Shown here: positions 22,875 to 32,072 of the stretch, piece after piece
How positions within the stretch are numbered: position 1 is the stretch's first letter
Layout of the letters: each line of letters starts with the position of its first letter
DNA from: Planctomycetota bacterium
GTDB taxonomy: Bacteria; Planctomycetota; UBA1135; GCA-002686595
Reading direction: 5' to 3'
DNA length: 51,387 nt
Assembly: GCA_027083445.1 (NCBI GenBank)
Contig: JALWOP010000329.1
Span: 1-51,387, forward strand
The notes under the pieces: model-generated
What the model was told of the DNA's origin: nothing
Databases searched by the model: none
What the model saw: the letters and a program-made list of their open reading frames with translations, nothing else
Program-made: the position numbers and the translations under genes

Positions 22875-25229
22875 ATGCGAAGATCACTCGTTCCCGGCCT
22901 GTGCCTGCTCGTCGCCGCTTGCGGTTCGGGTGGCGGAGGCGGCTCCAGCTCCACGGCGGCCCCCAGCGGACTGGCCTACTCCAACCCCGAGGCGACCTAC
23001 GTCATCCAACTGGCGATCGAGGCCAACGTGCCCCACGTCAAGGGCAAGGTCTCGACCTGGTCCGTCACTCCCGCTCTGCCCCCCGGACTGGAGCTCGACC
23101 CGCACACGGGGGTCATCTCGGGCACCCCCCTGGCCGAGGCGGAGATCCAAAGCTATGTGGTCACCGCCCAGGGCCCTGGCGGCAAGACCCAGGATGCCAT
23201 CGAGATCGGCGTCGTACACCCCGCGCGCTTCGCCTATGCCGTCGGTGGGGACGACGCCATCGAGATCTACGTCGTCGATGCCCTCACGGGTCGCCTGCGC
23301 TTCCAAGGGCTTCATCACCACGATGCTCCGGATGCGGGCGCTGAACAGGTCGCCATCGACCCCAAGGGGCGTTTCGTCTTCGTACCCAATCGCGGCCAGG
23401 TCCAGAAGCCATCGACCGTCAGCGCCTATCAGGTCGATCCGGGCACCGGAGCCTTGACCCTCGTCGGCCACGCGCCGACCGGCGAGGGGCCCCACCGCAT
23501 GGTGGTCGCTCCGAGCGGGGACTTTGCCTACGTAACATCCTTCGCGGACAATACGATCGACACCTTCGCCATCGACCCGGTGAGCGGAGCCCTCTCACCC
23601 CTGCAGACGATCCAGACCAACACGGGTCCGGAGCGATTGACACTCGATCCACAGGGACGTTTCCTCTACGTCACCCACCGCCCGTCGGCCGACATCGCGG
23701 TCTTCCAGGTACAGCCTGACGGAACCCTTGCCCGCTCGGGGGGTGGTTTCAACTACTACGCCTTCATCCCCAGCGATGTGGCGGTGGAGCAGTCCGGCAC
23801 CTTCGCCTACTTCACCTTCGAGATCACCAACGCTCTGATCTCTTACCGCATCGACCAAACGAACGGCGAACTGATTGGATTCCAGGAGACGCCCACCAGC
23901 GGGACGCCTAGCGCCGTGCGGACCCACCCGACACGAGGCTATGCCTATGTGACCTGCGCGGACACCGGGACCCTGGACGTCTTCCGTTTGGACGACTTCT
24001 CGGGAGATCCCACGCTCCTGGCCACCTATCCAGCCGGCACCAGCCCAACCGAGTTGGCCTTCGACCCCTCCGGACGCCAGCTCTATGTGCTCGATGAAGC
24101 CTCGCACGAGTGCTTGGCCTTTGCGGTGGCCACCAAGAAGGGCACTCTCACTCCCCTGGAGAGCGTACGCACGCGGGTAGCGAGCACCGGTATCGATGTC
24201 CTCCGCGGGGAGGCACCCGCCCAGCCCCGCGAGGAGTTCCTCTATGTGATCAACGGGCAGTCCGACGACATCGCGGGCTTCGCCGTCGACCTCGACGCGG
24301 GGGCGCTGGTCGCCACCGGGGCGAACACCCTGACCGGCAAGACCCCCCAGGCCGTCGCCATCGATCCCCAGGGACGCCACGCCTGGGTCGCCAACCGCTC
24401 CGACCTCTCGATCAGCAGCTACTCGATCGATCCGGCTACGGGCACCCTGACCCAATTGGGCTTGCCCTACGCACTCCCGGGAACGCCGGGCGGTCTGACG
24501 GCAGACCGGGCCGGGGACTACCTGTACGTCTCCATCGAGGATCAGGACCAGGTTCTCGGACTGCGGATCCTCACGGGTGGGACCCTGCTCCAGATCGACA
24601 GCGCCGCGACCGGCTCTGGGCCGGGTGACGTCTCCATCGATCCGACGGGACAGTTCCTCTACGTCTCCAACCGGGGCCAGAGCCCCCATACGATCTCCGC
24701 TTTCAGTGTCCTGGAAGGCAAGTTCCTCTCCGGCAAGAGCGACGAAGCCGCCCCGGGCCATCCTGGAAAGCTACGCTTCGCGCCGGACGGGGCCTTTGCC
24801 TATGTCGCCCTGGAGAGTTCCCGGCTCGTCGTCCCCTACTCGATCGACGCCCAGACCGGCACTCTGACGGCGGAGGCGAGCGGCTCCACCGCCATCAGCA
24901 CCAACCCCACTGCGGTCAGCGTGACCCCGGACGGACTCTTCGCCTACGCCGCCGTACCCGGCAACGCCTCGGAGTCGGGTTTCATCTCCCGCTTCGCCGT
25001 CGACCCCGCCAGCGGGGACCTCACCGGCTTGGGTGAGACCTACGTCGGACTCTCCCCACGGGATCTGGTCGTGGGCCCCAGCGGCCGCTACCTCTACGTC
25101 GCCAACGAGGGGGGGGACGACCTCTCGATGTTCTCGATCGACCCGACCAGCGGGGAGCTCTCCCTGGTGGATCAAAGCCCCGCGGGACTGGCTCCCGAGG
25201 CCCTGATCCTGGCGACTCGGGTGGAGTAA
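22875..25229 (+). CDS. Lipoprotein with Ig-like domain and lactonase-type (YVTN) beta-propellers
   Basis: Encodes 784 residues. Signal peptide with lipobox LLVAAC (Cys16), then a Gly/Ser linker, so it is predicted to be lipidated by Lgt. Residues ~30-110 form a putative Ig (He_PIG) domain: STWSVTPALPPGLELDPHTG then VISGTPL. The rest is a tandem of propeller blades with the 6-phosphogluconolactonase/YVTN pattern: ...AIDPKGRFVFVPN..., TLDPQGRFLYVTHR, AIDPQGRHAWVANR, SIDPTGQFLYVSNRG, ...YSIDPATGTLT. About 14 blade units fit two seven-bladed propellers. It is an extracytoplasmic binding or scaffold protein; no enzymatic residue is evident. A paralogue lies at 27010-29379, with gamma-glutamyltransferase between them (15 nt after this stop). 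Confidence 0.8.
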   Translation: MRRSLVPGLCLLVAACGSGGGGGSSSTAAPSGLAYSNPEATYVIQLAIEANVPHVKGKVSTWSVTPALPPGLELDPHTGVISGTPLAEAEIQSYVVTAQGPGGKTQDAIEIGVVHPARFAYAVGGDDAIEIYVVDALTGRLRFQGLHHHDAPDAGAEQVAIDPKGRFVFVPNRGQVQKPSTVSAYQVDPGTGALTLVGHAPTGEGPHRMVVAPSGDFAYVTSFADNTIDTFAIDPVSGALSPLQTIQTNTGPERLTLDPQGRFLYVTHRPSADIAVFQVQPDGTLARSGGGFNYYAFIPSDVAVEQSGTFAYFTFEITNALISYRIDQTNGELIGFQETPTSGTPSAVRTHPTRGYAYVTCADTGTLDVFRLDDFSGDPTLLATYPAGTSPTELAFDPSGRQLYVLDEASHECLAFAVATKKGTLTPLESVRTRVASTGIDVLRGEAPAQPREEFLYVINGQSDDIAGFAVDLDAGALVATGANTLTGKTPQAVAIDPQGRHAWVANRSDLSISSYSIDPATGTLTQLGLPYALPGTPGGLTADRAGDYLYVSIEDQDQVLGLRILTGGTLLQIDSAATGSGPGDVSIDPTGQFLYVSNRGQSPHTISAFSVLEGKFLSGKSDEAAPGHPGKLRFAPDGAFAYVALESSRLVVPYSIDAQTGTLTAEASGSTAISTNPTAVSVTPDGLFAYAAVPGNASESGFISRFAVDPASGDLTGLGETYVGLSPRDLVVGPSGRYLYVANEGGDDLSMFSIDPTSGELSLVDQSPAGLAPEALILATRVE

Positions 25230-25244
25230 CCCTTCAATGGGGGC

Positions 25245-26960
25245 ATGACCTCTCCCCTTGCCCTGCTGCTGCTCACCTTCGCCCTCCCCGGTTTGGTCCT
25301 CGCCCAGGACCGCATCACGGGAAGAGCGTTCGCGACACGCAGTCCCGTCCTCGCCCGCCACGGTATGGCGGCCACCAGCCAACCGCTGGCCACCCAGGCT
25401 GCCCTGGAGATCCTGCAAGCGGGCGGATCGGCGGTCGATGCCGCCATTGCAGCCAACGCGGTACTCGGCCTGGTGGAGCCTACCGGCAGCGGGCTGGGCG
25501 GTGACCTCTTCGCCCTGGTCTGGGATGCGGACGAGAGCCGGCTGGTCGGCCTGAACGGGAGCGGACGCTCACCGCGCTCCCTGGACCTCTCGCATCTGCG
25601 CGCACGCCTGGCCGAGGAGGGGTTGGAGCGCATCCCCCCCTACGGCCCGCTCCCCGTCAGCGTCCCCGGCTGCGCCGACGGCTGGCTGATGCTCCATGAG
25701 CGCTTCGGAAAGCTCGACCTCGAGCAGGTGCTCGCCCCTGCGATCCGCTACGCAGAGGAGGGGGCGCCGATCAGCCAGGTGATCGCCTACTACTGGGCCA
25801 AGGGCGTCGCCAAGCTCTCCGACTTCCCACACTTCAAAGAGACCTTCGCACCCTCGGGCCAGGCTCCCGCCGCGGGGGAGATCTTCGCCAACCCCGCTCT
25901 GGCACGCACCTACCGCGCTCTCGCCCAAGGAGGACGCGAGGCCTTCTACAGCGGGGAGATCGCGGCCAAGATCGCGGCCGCGGTCCAAGAACTCGGCGGC
26001 TACCTGGAGGTCACCGACCTGGAAGAGCACCACGGCGAGTGGGTCACCCCCCTCTCGGTCGACTACCGCGGCTACCGGCTCTGGGAGCTACCGCCCAACG
26101 GCCAGGGCTTGGCAGCCCTCGAGATGCTCAACATCCTCGAGGGCTACGACCTGCGCTCGATGGGCTACGGCAGCGCCGACTACGCCCATCTCTTCCTCGA
26201 AGCGAAGAAGCTGGCCTTCGCCGACCGAGCGCGCTTCTACGCCGATCCAGCCATGGCGGAGATCCCCATCCAAGGCCTGCTCTCCAAGGAGTACGCCGCC
26301 CGTCAGCGCGCACGCATCGACCTCGCTCACGCGGCCGAACTGGTGGCCCCCGGAGATCCCCAGGCGATCGAAGAGGGGGACACGGTCTACCTCTGCACCG
26401 CCGACTCCGACGGCAACATGGTCTCCTTGATCCAGAGCAACTTCCGCGGCATGGGCTCGGGGGTCACCCCGGAGGGGCTCGGGTTCTGCCTGCAGGATCG
26501 CGGACAACTCTTCACCCTGGAGGAGGGACATCCCAACGTCTATGCCCCGGGTAAGCGTCCCTTCCACACGATCATCCCCGCCTTCCTGACACGCGGCGGA
26601 AAACCCCTGCTCGCCTTCGGGGTCATGGGTGGAGCCACGCAACCCCAGGGGCACGTCCAGATCGTCGTCAACCTGGTCGACTTCGACATGAATGTCCAGG
26701 AGGCGGGCGATGCGCCGCGGCTCCTGCATCAGGGTTCGGCACAGCCTACCGGCGAACCGATGCGGGGCAGCGGACGAGTTTCGATCGAGTCGGGCTACGG
26801 ATCCTGGGAGGTCCTGCGTGAGCTCGTCGAGCGTGGCCACGCCGTCGGCTGGAACCTGGGGAGCTATGGCGGCTACCAGGGCATTCTGTTCGACGAGGAG
26901 CATGGGGTTTTCCAGGGGGCCTCGGAGAGCCGCAAGGATGGGCAGGCCGCCGGTTATTGA
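25245..26960 (+). CDS. ggt: Secreted gamma-glutamyltransferase
   Basis: Encodes 571 residues with a signal peptide (about 3-21, SPLALLLLTFALPGLVLAQ). GGT is an Ntn-hydrolase that cleaves itself into two subunits and transfers or hydrolyses the gamma-glutamyl group of glutathione-like substrates in the periplasm or outside. Landmarks: GMAATSQPLATQAALEILQAGG and VEPTGSGLGGDLFALV in the large subunit, PPNGQGLAALEMLNILEGYD, and EGDTVYLCTADSDGNMVSLI around the cleavage site. Thr380 (codon 26382-26384) aligns with the processing Thr of T-T-H-x-S-V-V-D-x-D-G-N; the following T-H is V-Y here. GSGVTPEGLGFCLQDRG and AFGVMGGATQPQGHVQ complete the small subunit. It is 15 nt after the first propeller lipoprotein, suggesting one operon. 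Confidence 0.9.
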   Translation: MTSPLALLLLTFALPGLVLAQDRITGRAFATRSPVLARHGMAATSQPLATQAALEILQAGGSAVDAAIAANAVLGLVEPTGSGLGGDLFALVWDADESRLVGLNGSGRSPRSLDLSHLRARLAEEGLERIPPYGPLPVSVPGCADGWLMLHERFGKLDLEQVLAPAIRYAEEGAPISQVIAYYWAKGVAKLSDFPHFKETFAPSGQAPAAGEIFANPALARTYRALAQGGREAFYSGEIAAKIAAAVQELGGYLEVTDLEEHHGEWVTPLSVDYRGYRLWELPPNGQGLAALEMLNILEGYDLRSMGYGSADYAHLFLEAKKLAFADRARFYADPAMAEIPIQGLLSKEYAARQRARIDLAHAAELVAPGDPQAIEEGDTVYLCTADSDGNMVSLIQSNFRGMGSGVTPEGLGFCLQDRGQLFTLEEGHPNVYAPGKRPFHTIIPAFLTRGGKPLLAFGVMGGATQPQGHVQIVVNLVDFDMNVQEAGDAPRLLHQGSAQPTGEPMRGSGRVSIESGYGSWEVLRELVERGHAVGWNLGSYGGYQGILFDEEHGVFQGASESRKDGQAAGY

Positions 26961-27009
26961 CCCCCAAGCGTGGGGCTATCCGTTACCGTGATAGCTGAGT
27001 CTTCCTGCC

Positions 27010-29379
27010 ATGACACGCAACCTGACATACTCCATCACTCTCCTGCTCCTCGTCACCTTGAGCCTCGGCCTGGGCGCCTGCGGCGGCGGAGGCGGCTCCT
27101 CCTCGGGATCCGCGAGTTCCGGTGCACCCAAGGGCCTCTCCTACGGCAGTCTCCCGATCTCCCTCCTGCTCGGAGGTCCGATCGATCCCCTGATCCCCCA
27201 GGTCGGCGGCGGCGCGGTCACCGACTGGTCGGTGACCCCTAGCCTGCCGGCCGGCCTCAGCTTGAACAGCACCAGCGGGGTCATTACGGGAACGCCCACC
27301 ACTCTCAGCCCTTCGCAGATCTACACCGTCAAGGCGACCAACACCCAGGGCCAGACTTCGACCGAGCTCGAATTGGCGGTCGTTTCCCCGGCCACCGCGG
27401 TCTATGTCTCCTGCGGAGACGGGACGGTGGCATCCTTCTCCTTGGATGCCCGCACCGGGCAGACCTTTCCCCACGGCTGGGGGCAGAACCCTTCGGTCTT
27501 CGCCACCGCGGAAACGGTGAGCGTGCTTCCCTCCGGGAAAGCCCTCTATGCCCCCCTCCTGGGCGACGCCGTGAACAACTCCGCACTGCTGACCTACTCG
27601 ATCGGGAACGACGGACGTCTGGAAGCGATCGAGACCACGACCATCGGCCCGGGCATCCACGATCTGGCCGTAGGCCCCGAGGGTGAGGTCGTCTACCTCA
27701 CCAGCAGCAAGCTGGGTCTCCTGAGCAGCTACGGGGTGGACCCTGCCACGGGCCTGCTCACGCTGGCCGGCAGCCTCTCGGTCGGGGTGGACCCCGTTAC
27801 CGTGGTCGTCGCTCCGAGTCGCACGGCGGCCTTCACGGCCAACAAGAGTTCCGCTTCGATCACCACGATCCCCCTCGATAGCTCGACCGGGATGCCCCTT
27901 GGCACGACCCTCGACTTCTCCCTCAACGGAGGTGAACCGAGCGCTCTGGCCACGGATCCGGAGGGTCGACTCCTTCTGGCCACCCTGGAGAACTTCGACC
28001 TGCTCGTCGCCTTGGTCGTGGACCAGGCGACTGGAAGCCTGACCGTCGTGGGGACCACCGCGACCGGCCCCGCACCCGTCGCCGTCACCGTCTCCCCCGG
28101 GGGCAAGCATGTGCTCGTGATCAATGGGGGTGATGCCAGCCTGTCCAGCTTCGCCCTCGATCCGACCACCGGCACGCTCACGCCACAGGGTTCCCCCCTG
28201 ACTCTCGGGGGTGACCCCCGTTCGATCGTGCTCGACCCCTCGGGCTCCTTTGCCTTCATCACCGACCGGGCATCGAGCGAGTTGATCCTTGTCGACCGAT
28301 CCAAGCCGTCCGCACCGGAGATTCTTGGCCGCAGGCGGACCCGTGCCACCCCCCTGGGGATCGATCTCGGCACCGGCGGGCGACCCACCCGGCCGCGTAC
28401 CCGCAACCTCTATGCGGTGAACATCGCCAGCGCTTCGATCAATAGCTTCGCGGTGGCTCCCGATGACGGCGACCTGACCGAACTCTCGGCTCCCCTCCTG
28501 GTCGATGCCCAACCCTCGGCCTTGAGTATGGATCCCTTCGGTCGTTTCGCATGGGTGAGTTCCGTCGCCACCGACAGCGTCCAGCCGCTGCAAATCGACG
28601 CGGGCAGCGGAGATCTGTCCATCACCGCCTCCCCCACCCCCTGTGATGCAGATCCTTCGGGAATCGATGTCGATCCCGGTGGCCACCTGCTCTTCGTCGT
28701 CAGCCCCGTCACGGATCGGATCACGAGCTACGCCATCGATTCGGCGAGCGGCGAGCTCAGCCTCGCCGCGATCCACACGACCGGGACCGACCCGGGGGCG
28801 GTGAGTGTCGATCCGACGGGTCAGTTCGTCGTGACGGCGAACCGGGACTCGGGAGACCTGACGATCCTGCACTACGACCAGACCGGCTCCTTCGTTTCCC
28901 AGTTGACCGGTGCGGCGGCCAGCAGCAACGTCACGCACCTCTCCTGGAGCCGGGACGGGTCTCACCTCTATGCGACCGCGAAGGAACAGAACCGTGTCGA
29001 CGTCTACTTCCTCGATCCCCAGGTCGGCCTGACCCTCGTCGGCGAGGGCTCGGCCCCGGACGCTCCGCGCGCCTTCCTCGTCCACCCGACCCTGGACCGC
29101 GCCTATGCCGCCCTGGCCCAGCCCGGTGACGGAGGGCTCGGCGTCTACAGCCTGGATGACCAGGGCATCCCCACCTACCAGACCACGCGGACCGGCGTGG
29201 GCCTCACTCCGGTCGCCCTGGCGATCGACCCGGCCGGCGGATTCCTCTTCAGCGCCAACCTGAACGGGGACGACATCGCCCGCTTCACCTTGAACGCCAA
29301 GGGAGGTCCCACCTTCGCGGAGCTGACCCCGGCGGGAGACGGCCCTCTGATCCTGGGTCTGCGCGAAGTGATCCAGTAG
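27010..29379 (+). CDS. Second Ig/beta-propeller lipoprotein, paralogue of 22875-25229
   Basis: Encodes 789 residues with the same architecture as the gene at 22875: lipobox LGAC (Cys24) followed by Gly/Ser, a putative Ig domain (TDWSVTPSLPAGLSLNSTSG then VITGTP), and about 14 lactonase-type blades (for example VLDPSGSFAFITDR, SVDPTGQFVVTANRDSGD, AIDPAGGFLFSANLNGD). Length differs by only five residues, supporting duplication, but the two have diverged in most loops. Lipidated, facing the periplasm or surface. It is 49 nt after ggt and probably belongs to the same transcript. Function unknown; ligand binding or protein scaffolding inferred. Confidence 0.8.
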   Translation: MTRNLTYSITLLLLVTLSLGLGACGGGGGSSSGSASSGAPKGLSYGSLPISLLLGGPIDPLIPQVGGGAVTDWSVTPSLPAGLSLNSTSGVITGTPTTLSPSQIYTVKATNTQGQTSTELELAVVSPATAVYVSCGDGTVASFSLDARTGQTFPHGWGQNPSVFATAETVSVLPSGKALYAPLLGDAVNNSALLTYSIGNDGRLEAIETTTIGPGIHDLAVGPEGEVVYLTSSKLGLLSSYGVDPATGLLTLAGSLSVGVDPVTVVVAPSRTAAFTANKSSASITTIPLDSSTGMPLGTTLDFSLNGGEPSALATDPEGRLLLATLENFDLLVALVVDQATGSLTVVGTTATGPAPVAVTVSPGGKHVLVINGGDASLSSFALDPTTGTLTPQGSPLTLGGDPRSIVLDPSGSFAFITDRASSELILVDRSKPSAPEILGRRRTRATPLGIDLGTGGRPTRPRTRNLYAVNIASASINSFAVAPDDGDLTELSAPLLVDAQPSALSMDPFGRFAWVSSVATDSVQPLQIDAGSGDLSITASPTPCDADPSGIDVDPGGHLLFVVSPVTDRITSYAIDSASGELSLAAIHTTGTDPGAVSVDPTGQFVVTANRDSGDLTILHYDQTGSFVSQLTGAAASSNVTHLSWSRDGSHLYATAKEQNRVDVYFLDPQVGLTLVGEGSAPDAPRAFLVHPTLDRAYAALAQPGDGGLGVYSLDDQGIPTYQTTRTGVGLTPVALAIDPAGGFLFSANLNGDDIARFTLNAKGGPTFAELTPAGDGPLILGLREVIQ

Positions 29380-29446
29380 GAGCTGCGCGAGAGACACTCC
29401 TGGAACCCTACGGGCCGCCCGGGGCCTTAAGCTGGGGGCGGCCCCC

Positions 29447-30922
29447 ATGGACATCTGGCAGATCCTCGAACAGAGGGCTGGGCTCCATCCAGACCGGGTT
29501 GCGGTCGAGGATGGTGCGTTGCGCCTCACCTGGAGCGAACTCCGGGCCCGGGCCCGGGCCCTCGGCCTGGCGGCCGAGCTGGACCTGGCGAGGGGGGAGC
29601 GCGTGGCCTACCTGGGGCGCAACTGTGCTGCTTTCCTCGAAGCCTATTTCGCCTGCGCTGCCGCGGGGACGATCCTGGTACCGCTCAACACTCGCGCCAC
29701 GCGAAGCGAGCTCGAGGCGATTCTCGAGCGGGCCCGACCGCGGGTGCTGATCCACGACGCGGATCGATCGGATCTGCCCGAGGGGCCGGCTAGGTGTGTT
29801 GCGGGGAGCTGGAACCCGGGGCGCTTCGAGCCCGTCTCGGCCTGCGCCGACGATGCCGCACAGCTCTACTTCACCAGCGGTACGACGGGAAGGCCCAAGG
29901 GGGTCATCCTGACCCACGGGAACGTCGTCTCCCATGCCCTGGCCGCGAGTAGCGAACTCGACCTGTTGGACGACGATGTTTGGGGGCACGTCGCACCCCT
30001 CTTCCACCTGGCCGACGCCTGGGCGGTCTTCGCCATCACCCTCGTCGGGGGACGCCACGTCATCGCGCCGCGTTTCGATGCCCGTGAGATCTTGGACCTG
30101 CTCGTCGAACGGGGTGTGACGCTGACCAATCTGGTCCCGACCATGATCGTGCGCCTGGTCGCCGAGGCGGAGGCACGGGGAGTAGGCGAGCATCACCTGC
30201 GCCTCCTGCTCTCCGGCGGAGCACCGATCGCACCGGATACGGTTCGGCGACTCCTGGCGGCTTTTGGCTGTGAGTACGCCCAAACCTACGGATTGACCGA
30301 GACCAGCCCCTTCCTGACCCTGGGGTTGCTACGCCCCCACCACTACCAACTCGGCCCAGAGGAACGACTCGCCCGCCGCTGCAAGACGGGCCGCCCCTTC
30401 GAAACGGTAGAGCTCGAAGTGGTCGATGAGGAGGGTCGGCGAGTGCCTGCGGACGGCCGTAGCGTGGGAGAGATTCGCGCTCGCGGCACGACCGTCTCAC
30501 CTGGCTATTGGGAGGACCCCGAGGAGACCGCCCGCGCCTTTCGGGACGGCTGGTTCCACACCGGCGACCTGGCGACGGTCGATGAGGAGGGGTACCTCGA
30601 CATCGTCGATCGCAAAAAGGACATGATCCTGACGGGCGGGGAGTGCGTCTATTCGATCGAGGTCGAAAAGGTCCTGATGGAGCATCCCGCAGTCCTGGAG
30701 GCAGCGGTCTACGCCCTCCCCGATCCGGAATGGGGGGAACGGGTTCAGGCGGCGGTAGTGCCGGCCGGCCCCGTGGAGGCGGACGAACTCCTCGCGCATT
30801 GCCGCGAGAGACTGGCCGGCTACAAGTGCCCGCGCGGGATCGAACTGCGCGATGCCCTGCCCCGCACCGGGTCGGGCAAGCTCTGTAAGGCGGCCCTGCG
30901 CCGCGAAGCGGAATCCCGCTAA
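29447..30922 (+). CDS. AMP-forming acyl-CoA synthetase/ligase
   Basis: Encodes 491 residues of the ANL superfamily. Motifs: the phosphate loop LYFTSGTTGRPKGVILTHGN (about 140-160), FGCEYAQTYGLTETSP (adenine/substrate pocket), WFHTGDLATVDEEGYLDIVDRKKDMI (hinge Asp/Lys region) and a C-terminal RTGSGKLCK with the adenylation Lys. It would activate a carboxylic acid to acyl-AMP then acyl-CoA in the cytoplasm, perhaps a fatty or aromatic acid; chain length is not inferable. It starts 67 nt after the propeller lipoprotein, and its stop is 18 bp from the convergent TlpA-like gene. Confidence 0.9.
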   Translation: MDIWQILEQRAGLHPDRVAVEDGALRLTWSELRARARALGLAAELDLARGERVAYLGRNCAAFLEAYFACAAAGTILVPLNTRATRSELEAILERARPRVLIHDADRSDLPEGPARCVAGSWNPGRFEPVSACADDAAQLYFTSGTTGRPKGVILTHGNVVSHALAASSELDLLDDDVWGHVAPLFHLADAWAVFAITLVGGRHVIAPRFDAREILDLLVERGVTLTNLVPTMIVRLVAEAEARGVGEHHLRLLLSGGAPIAPDTVRRLLAAFGCEYAQTYGLTETSPFLTLGLLRPHHYQLGPEERLARRCKTGRPFETVELEVVDEEGRRVPADGRSVGEIRARGTTVSPGYWEDPEETARAFRDGWFHTGDLATVDEEGYLDIVDRKKDMILTGGECVYSIEVEKVLMEHPAVLEAAVYALPDPEWGERVQAAVVPAGPVEADELLAHCRERLAGYKCPRGIELRDALPRTGSGKLCKAALRREAESR

Positions 30923-30940
30923 CGCGGCACAGCCGGTGTG

Positions 30941-31984
30941 TTACTTCCCAGCGGCATCCGCCGCCTGGAGGGCACGGGCGAGTTCCTCGTCGGTCGGTGC
31001 GCCGCCTACCGAGAGGATGCGACCTTCGTGGTCGACCAGGATGTAGGTCGGAAAGGCGTCCACTCCGAAGAGGTCGGTGATGACCGGATTCGAGCCCTGG
31101 AAGGCACAGGCCCAGGGGAGCTCCAACTCCTTCATTCCCTTGCGAAAATCCGTTTCGTCGTCGTAGGTGTTGATCCCGATCACGGCAAAGGGGCGGTCTG
31201 CGTTACGCTTCACGAGCGTCTTGAGATGCGGCATCGCAGCTCGGCAGGGGCCTCACCAGAAGCCGAAGAAGTCGAGCAAGACCACCTTGCCGCGATAGTC
31301 CGAGAGCTTGAAGCTTCCCCCATCGACCGTATGGGCTTGAAAGTCGATGGCCATTGCGCCCGGAGAGAGGTACTGCTTCTGGTACTCCGCTAGCAACTTG
31401 GTTCCCCGGGCTGCCTGTGCGGGGTCGGCCGATTTGCTCAGCGCCTGTGCGTACTTCAGCGTCGCCAGGGCGCGCGCCATGGGCGTTCCAGCCTTCTGCC
31501 GAGCCGTATCCAGCCAGCGGTTGAGTGCATCCGGTTCGAGGTAGCGGCTGTCACGCACGATGCGGCTCACGATCTCGATGAACCAGTCGGCATCGGCGTG
31601 TTCCTCGAGCAGAGCGGCATAGATACGCTGCACGATCTCACTGCGCTCGGAACGCTTGAGCCCCAGGTCACGGGCATGCTCCAGCATCCATTGGTAGGCG
31701 CGTCCCTCGCCCGACTTCGCCAGGGCTTCATAGCGCTCCCAGAACTCGTGGGTCGGGTGAATCTTGCGCAGGGCGCTGCGCTCACGCCCCTCAACCGCGT
31801 CGAACCTCGCCTTCCAAGCCGCGTAGGCCTCGGCGTACTGCTTGTCGAGGGTGGCCAGGTCTTCCCGCGCAAGGCCGAGCCTCATGGGGGCGTGCTTCAG
31901 AGGGGAAGGGGCAGCTCCAAGCGGGAGAGCGAGTGGAGAGAGCACGCAGAGCGCGGCAAGGGGTAGGGATCGAAGGCGTCTCAT
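30941..31984 (-). CDS. Secreted TlpA-like thioredoxin-fold protein, selenocysteine at codon 244 (TGA)
   Basis: Encodes 347 residues if TGA at 31253-31255 is read as selenocysteine (Sec). Signal peptide about 5-23. An all-helical region (about 40-205) precedes a TlpA/ResA-like domain: ...KLSDYRGKVVLLDFFGFW-U-GPCRAAMPHLKTLV.... The UGA occupies the first position of the C-x-x-C redox motif, the second Cys is kept, and the frame continues through GINTYDDETDF, the cis-proline loop VDAFPTYILVD and a normal C-terminus. A standard stop would remove the redox centre entirely. A hairpin follows 10 nt downstream of the UGA. Conventional gene calling would split this into a truncated 243-residue protein plus a 97-residue fragment. 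The role would be thiol-disulfide exchange in the periplasm. A TACAAT upstream (minus strand, near 32043) may be its promoter. Confidence 0.85.
31223..31242 (-). promoter_or_regulatory. Candidate SECIS hairpin of the TlpA-like gene
   Basis: On the minus strand the hairpin starts 11 nt after the UGA: GAG-c-UGCG, loop AUGC, CGCA-u-CUC. It has four inner and three outer base pairs around one c/u mismatch. Distance and size fit a bacterial SECIS, but the loop has only one G, in third position, so its sequence match is modest. Confidence 0.5.
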
Positions 31985-32072
31985 CGTTAAGCGAACCTTT
32001 GGCGAAGCGGCCGGCGGGTCGGCCGCGGACGAATGGATTGTAGGCCCGCGGCCTGCCCTATCCCCGTTCCGG

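Noticed and set aside
26983..29529. 848-residue open frame on the minus strand opposite the second propeller lipoprotein
   Set aside because: Shadow of a real gene with lipobox, Ig domain and blades on the plus strand; no recognisable protein features.
30941..31984. Split of the TlpA-like gene as an ordinary nonsense pseudogene or frameshift
   Set aside because: No frameshift is needed: both halves are in one frame and separated only by TGA at the redox Cys. Downstream coding sequence is intact, which decay would not preserve.
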